Shown: piece by piece, positions 6,428-9,945 of the stretch
How the letters are laid out: each line of letters begins with the position of its first letter
How positions within the stretch are numbered: position 1 is the stretch's first letter
Source of the DNA: JAXMHQ01 sp046346665
GTDB taxonomy: Bacteria; Verrucomicrobiota; Verrucomicrobiia; Limisphaerales; JAXMHQ01
Assembly (NCBI GenBank): GCA_046346665.1
Contig: JAXMHQ010000063.1
Span: 1-9,945, forward strand
Direction of reading: 5' to 3'
Length of the DNA stretch: 9,945 nucleotides
Notes under the pieces: generated by a model
Databases searched by the model: none
What the model saw: the letters and a program-made list of their open reading frames with translations, nothing else
What the model was told of the DNA's origin: nothing
Translations under genes and position numbers: made by a program

Positions 6428-7371
6428 ACGTGCTTTTGGAAAAACCCATGCCGGCTGCCAGCCAGATGATTTCCGACCTTGCAGGCCGGGTGTCGCCGGG
6501 CACGTTGCTGCGCGCCGGCGAGCCGATGTCGCGCCGGACAACGCTGCGGGTGGGCGGGCCGGCGGACGTGTATGCGGAGCCGGCTTCCGAGGCGGATTTG
6601 TCGGTGTTGCTGGCGCAGGCTTCGGACGCGGGCGTGCCGGTGTTGATTTTGGGGCGCGGTTCGAACCTGCTGGTGCGGGACGGCGGCATCCGGGGGATGG
6701 TGATTTGCCTGGGACAGCCGGCATTTTGCGCGATTGCAGGCGAAGGGGAGGAATTGAATTGCGGCGCCGGCGCCCGGCTGAAGCAGGTGGCGCACGAAGC
6801 CCGGCGACGCGGGCTGTCCGGATTTGAATTCATGGAAGGCATTCCGGGCAGCGTCGGCGGCGCGCTCCGCATGAATGCGGGGGCAATGGGCGCCGCCACT
6901 TTCGATCTCGTGCAGCGGGTGCGGTTGATGGATTTCCACGGCCGCGCGGAGGAGTTGGCCCCGGCCGCAATGGAGGTCCGCTACCGCGGTTGCGGAATTC
7001 TCCGCACCCACGTGGCGCTCGGCGCGGTGATGCGCGGCCGGCCGGATTCGGCCGAGTCCATCGCCCAGCGCATGAGCGCATTCGGGCAGAAGCGCTGGAC
7101 GTCGCAGCCGGCGGCCCCGAGCGCGGGTTGCGTGTTCAAAAATCCGGAATCGATCCCGGCCGGCAAACTGATCGACGAACTGGGGTTGAAGGGAACCCGG
7201 CTGGGCGGTGCGCGCGTGTCGATGGAGCATGGCAATTTTATTGTGAACGACGGAGCTGCCCGGGCGGCGGATGTGCTGGCCCTGATCGAGCTGTTGCGCG
7301 GCCGGGCGTGGTCGGAGCGGGGGATCCGGCTGGAAACGGAAGTGGAGATTGTCGGGGAGGAGGCGTCATGA
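6424..7371 (+). CDS. murB: UDP-N-acetylenolpyruvoylglucosamine reductase (MurB)
   Basis: MurB is the cytoplasmic FAD enzyme that reduces UDP-GlcNAc-enolpyruvate to UDP-MurNAc with NADPH. From the ATG at 6424 (ATGA overlap with the murG stop) it has 315 residues, in the size range of type II MurB. Motifs are TTLRVGGPAD (39-48), GRGSNLLVRDGG (77-88, FAD binding), GIPGSVGGALRMNAGAMG (139-156), VRYRGC (186-190), PSAGCVFKNP (232-241), HGNFIVN (269-275) and LETEVEIVG (303-311). The proton donor that is Ser229 in E. coli MurB is Cys236 here, a replacement seen in other MurB proteins. E306 is the probable catalytic Glu. The frame stays open far upstream inside murG, but that part is not MurB-like. 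Later in-frame ATGs at 6451 and 6469 are possible alternative starts. Confidence 0.96.
   Translation: MNVLLEKPMPAASQMISDLAGRVSPGTLLRAGEPMSRRTTLRVGGPADVYAEPASEADLSVLLAQASDAGVPVLILGRGSNLLVRDGGIRGMVICLGQPAFCAIAGEGEELNCGAGARLKQVAHEARRRGLSGFEFMEGIPGSVGGALRMNAGAMGAATFDLVQRVRLMDFHGRAEELAPAAMEVRYRGCGILRTHVALGAVMRGRPDSAESIAQRMSAFGQKRWTSQPAAPSAGCVFKNPESIPAGKLIDELGLKGTRLGGARVSMEHGNFIVNDGAARAADVLALIELLRGRAWSERGIRLETEVEIVGEEAS
7356..7363 (+). promoter_or_regulatory. Strong ribosome binding site of ddl
   Basis: GGAGGAGG lies 4 bases before the ddl ATG at 7368, inside the end of murB. It is the clearest Shine-Dalgarno sequence in the window and decides the ddl start over the long open upstream frame. Confidence 0.8.
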
Positions 7372-8303
7372 AGAGCGGATCATTGAACATCGTGGTGATG
7401 CTGGGCGGGCCGAGTGCGGAGCGCGAGGTGTCGCTCAGCAGCGGGGCCGGAGTCGTGCGCGCGCTGCGGTCGCTGGGCCACCGCGTCACGGAACTCGACC
7501 CGGTGACGCCGGACTGGGTGTTGCCGCCGGGCACGGATGTGGTTTGCCTGGCGCCGTTGCACGGGACCTATGGCGAGGACGGGTCGGTGCAGGACCAGCT
7601 GGACCGGCTGGGCGTGCCTTACACCGGCTGCGGGGCCGAGGCGAGCCGCATTGCTTTCGACAAGGTGCTGACCAAGCAGCGCTGCGCGGCGGCGGGGGTT
7701 CCGACGGCGCGTTATTGTGTTTTAAATTCGGCCGGCGCGCCCTGGCCGGACGGTTTTGAGCCGCCGCTCGTCGTGAAGCCGGTTTGCCAGGGGTCGAGCG
7801 TGGGGCTGCAGTTTGTGGACCGGCGCGACGACTGGGCCGCGGCGCTGGCGGGCGCGTTGAAGCACGATTCGCGGGCCCTGGCGGAGGAAAAAATCACCGG
7901 GCGCGAAACCACCGTGGCGATTTTGGACGGCAAGGCGCTGCCGGTGGTGGAAGTGCGCCCGAAAGCCGGGTCGTACGATTACCAGAACAAATACACGGCG
8001 GGCCGGACGGAATATTTTTGTCCGGCGGATTTTGACCCGGCGACGACGGCGCGGATTCAGGGAGCGGCGCTCGGGGCATTCCGGGCGGTGGGGGCGCGGG
8101 ATTGCGCGCGGGTGGACGTGATGGTGCGGCCGGGCGGGGAGCCGGTGGTGCTGGAGGTGAACACGCTGCCGGGGATGACGCCGACGAGTTTATTGCCGAA
8201 GGCGGCGCGTGCCGCCGGGATGAGTTACGAAGAATTATGCCAGCGCCTGGTGGACCTGGCCATGGCCCGGGCCTCGAACCTTGTTACCGCGAATGTGGTT
8301 TAA
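7368..8303 (+). CDS. ddl: D-alanine--D-alanine ligase (Ddl)
   Basis: This ATP-grasp ligase makes the D-Ala-D-Ala dipeptide used by MurF. The 311-residue protein has normal DdlB length. Motifs are GGPSAEREVSLSSG (13-26) with Glu18, LHGTYGEDGSVQ (64-75; most relatives have R-F or K-Y at T-Y), VKPVCQGSSVG (136-146) with the Ser pair, the omega-loop SYDYQNKY (202-209) with the conserved Tyr residues that favour D-Ala over D-lactate, and the metal-binding end EVNTLPGMTPTSLLPKAA (263-280). The Tyr in the omega loop argues against a vancomycin-resistance D-Ala-D-Lac ligase. The ATG overlaps the murB stop (ATGA) behind a strong ribosome site. Its 3' end overlaps ftsQ by 11 bases. Confidence 0.97.
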   Translation: MKSGSLNIVVMLGGPSAEREVSLSSGAGVVRALRSLGHRVTELDPVTPDWVLPPGTDVVCLAPLHGTYGEDGSVQDQLDRLGVPYTGCGAEASRIAFDKVLTKQRCAAAGVPTARYCVLNSAGAPWPDGFEPPLVVKPVCQGSSVGLQFVDRRDDWAAALAGALKHDSRALAEEKITGRETTVAILDGKALPVVEVRPKAGSYDYQNKYTAGRTEYFCPADFDPATTARIQGAALGAFRAVGARDCARVDVMVRPGGEPVVLEVNTLPGMTPTSLLPKAARAAGMSYEELCQRLVDLAMARASNLVTANVV

Positions 8304-9258
8304 ACGCAAAACCCGCAACCGCCGGCTCGGCCGGTCGCAGGATGTCCTCGAGGTCAAGCTGCGATCCAGCCAGGTCCAGGCCGCCCGCACCCGGCTGGCC
8401 GCCATTCTTCTCGGCGTCACGTTCGGGTCCGTCCTCAGCCTCTACGTGCTGTGGCGCAGCAGCGAGTGGCTGCTCAACCGGCTGGTCTACGAAAATTCCT
8501 CGTTTGCAATCCAGGAAATCGACGTGGTGACCGACGGCGTGATTTCACCCGACCAACTCCGGCGCTGGAGCGGGGTGAAGCCGGGTGAGAATTTGCTGGC
8601 GCTGGACCTGATGCACGTGAAGCGCGAACTTGAACTCATGCCGGCCATCCAGTCGGCATCCGTCGAGCGCATCCTGCCCGGCTCGCTGCGCATCCGGGTT
8701 GAGGAACGCGTGCCCGTGGCGCAGGTGAACGTGCCGCGGCCGCGGGCGGGCGGCGGGATTGAGCTGGTCGTGTTCCAGATGGACGCGAGCGGGAGCGTGA
8801 TGCTGCCGCTGGATCCCCGGCAGCGCGCGGTGCCATTGAACCAGGCGGAGGACCAGTTGCCCGTGATCTCCGGCATCAACCTGAGCGAACTGCAGCCCGG
8901 CCGGAAAATCGAGTCGCCGCAGACGCAGGCGGCGCTGGAATTGATCGATGATTTCGCGGGGTCGCCGCTGGCGGGGATTGTGGAGCTGAAGCGGATCGAC
9001 ATTTCGGCCCCGGACGTCCTCGTGGTCACCACGGGGCAGGGCAGCGAGGTGACGCTGGGGCTCCAGGAATTTGAGCAGCAGCTTTTGCGCTGGCGGGAAG
9101 TGCAGCAGGCCGGGGCGCGCATGGGCCGGGTGATTGCCAGTCTCGACCTCGCCGTTTCAAACAATGTTCCCGTGCGATGGGCGGATGCCGGGCCGGTGCT
9201 GCCGGCCGGGCCGAAGACCACCTCGAAAACCCTACACAAACGAAAGAAAGATGTTTGA
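8293..9258 (+). CDS. ftsQ: Cell division protein FtsQ
   Basis: FtsQ is a bitopic divisome protein linking cytoplasmic and periplasmic parts. The 321-residue protein has a basic cytoplasmic tail (1-34, many Arg and Lys), one membrane helix (about 35-54, LAAILLGVTFGSVLSLYVLW), then a POTRA domain (about 71-139: FAIQEIDVVTDGVISPDQL, GENLLALDL, SVERILPGSLRIRVEER) and an FtsQ-type beta domain (VFQMDASG, LPVISG, ASLDLAVSNNVPVRW). The POTRA to beta layout and location between ddl and ftsA make the assignment firm, although FtsQ sequences are weakly conserved. The ATG at 8293 is chosen over TTG at 8281; no good ribosome site is seen, so translation may depend on coupling with ddl, which it overlaps by 11 bases. 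The stop overlaps ftsA by 8 bases. Confidence 0.92.
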   Translation: MWFKRKTRNRRLGRSQDVLEVKLRSSQVQAARTRLAAILLGVTFGSVLSLYVLWRSSEWLLNRLVYENSSFAIQEIDVVTDGVISPDQLRRWSGVKPGENLLALDLMHVKRELELMPAIQSASVERILPGSLRIRVEERVPVAQVNVPRPRAGGGIELVVFQMDASGSVMLPLDPRQRAVPLNQAEDQLPVISGINLSELQPGRKIESPQTQAALELIDDFAGSPLAGIVELKRIDISAPDVLVVTTGQGSEVTLGLQEFEQQLLRWREVQQAGARMGRVIASLDLAVSNNVPVRWADAGPVLPAGPKTTSKTLHKRKKDV

Positions 9259-9945
9259 TTCCTCAACCCTGATCGTGGGCCTGGAGATCGGCACTTCCAA
9301 GGTGTGCGCCGTCGTCGGCGAACTCAACGCCGAAGGCGCTCTCAACATCGTCGGGCTCGGACAATCCCGCTCGCGCGGCGTCCGCAAGGGCGAGATCTGC
9401 GACGCGCCCGCCGTGGAGGAGGACGTCCGCAACGCCATCGTCGAGGCCGAACAAATGTCCGACGTGGAGATCCGCAGCGTCTACCTCGGCGTCACCGGCG
9501 GGCACATCCGCGGATTCAACAACCGCGGCGTTCACCCTGTGGTGTCGAACGACCGCGAGATCTCCGAGGAAGACGTCCAGGACGTCATCAAGAACGCCAA
9601 GACCATCAACCTGCCGGCGCAGCATCACGTGATTCACGCCATCCGGCAGCATTTCCTGGTGGACGGCCAGGACGGCATCACGAACCCGGTCGGAATGCTG
9701 GGCTCACGGGTGGAGGTGGACGTGCACGTCGTCCACGGCCAGCTCAACCGGTTGCAGAACGCGATTCGCACCGTCAAAGGCCTTCAGCTCGACGTGGACG
9801 AAATCGTTCTCAACGGGCTCGCCTCTTCGCTGGCGCTGCTGACCAATGAACAGAAGGAATTGGGCGCGGTCGTCATCGACATCGGCGGCGGCACCACGGA
9901 TTACGTCGTCTACGCCGACGGCGTGGTGAAACACGTCGGCGTGCT
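9251..9945 (+). CDS. ftsA: Cell division protein FtsA (5' part, cut by window end)
   Basis: FtsA is the actin-like ATPase that ties FtsZ filaments to the membrane. Translation from ATG 9251 runs open to the window end, giving 231 complete codons of the usual ~400-420. It begins MFDSSTLIVGLEIGTSKVCA; the phosphate-1 loop reads GLEIGTSK (10-17), where most FtsA proteins have GLDIGTSK. The 1C subdomain follows (about 83-165; VYLGVTGGHIRGFN, INLPAQHHVIH, NPVGMLGSRVEVDVHVV), then the phosphate-2 motif VVIDIGGGTTDYVVY (207-221). The C-terminal amphipathic helix that binds membrane lies beyond the window. It overlaps ftsQ by 8 bases. ftsZ is expected next. Confidence 0.96.
   Translation, partial: MFDSSTLIVGLEIGTSKVCAVVGELNAEGALNIVGLGQSRSRGVRKGEICDAPAVEEDVRNAIVEAEQMSDVEIRSVYLGVTGGHIRGFNNRGVHPVVSNDREISEEDVQDVIKNAKTINLPAQHHVIHAIRQHFLVDGQDGITNPVGMLGSRVEVDVHVVHGQLNRLQNAIRTVKGLQLDVDEIVLNGLASSLALLTNEQKELGAVVIDIGGGTTDYVVYADGVVKHVGV

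Overview
This GC-rich window is most of a division and cell wall (dcw) cluster, entirely on the + strand. The order is: tail of an upstream gene (murE by position only), a small unrecognised protein, murF, mraY, a gap holding a murD fragment, a LysM anchor protein, ftsW, murG, murB, ddl, ftsQ and the start of ftsA (cut by the window end). The gene order, the two-LysM protein beside ftsW and the style of the proteins suggest a Verrucomicrobiota bacterium, perhaps of the Limisphaerales/Pedosphaera type. That placement is inference from memory, not a search.

Positions 1-2839 hold a coupled block: upstream gene end, small ORF, murF and mraY. MurF completes the UDP-MurNAc-pentapeptide and MraY loads it on undecaprenyl phosphate. 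Positions 2840-3331 are the only long stretch without an intact gene. At about 2980-3168 it holds what reads as the decayed 3' end of murD, at exactly the place murD occupies in canonical clusters (between mraY and ftsW). Two small indels break the reading frame and the first ~85% of the gene is gone. The rest of the gap has two possible hairpins, one a 16-bp near-perfect stem upstream of the LysM gene.

Positions 3332-9945 carry the LysM protein, then, after a 12-bp-stem hairpin, ftsW-murG-murB-ddl-ftsQ-ftsA. From ftsW on, each gene overlaps the next by 4-11 bases (ATGA at three junctions), so this looks like one translationally coupled operon. FtsW polymerises glycan at the septum, MurG makes lipid II, MurB makes UDP-MurNAc, Ddl makes D-Ala-D-Ala, and FtsQ and FtsA are divisome scaffold proteins.

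Two ligases expected in such a cluster are missing: murC (no trace between murG and murB) and murD (only a scar). Since the remaining pathway genes look intact, both activities should be encoded elsewhere. Where, and by what kind of enzyme, is the main open question raised by the window.
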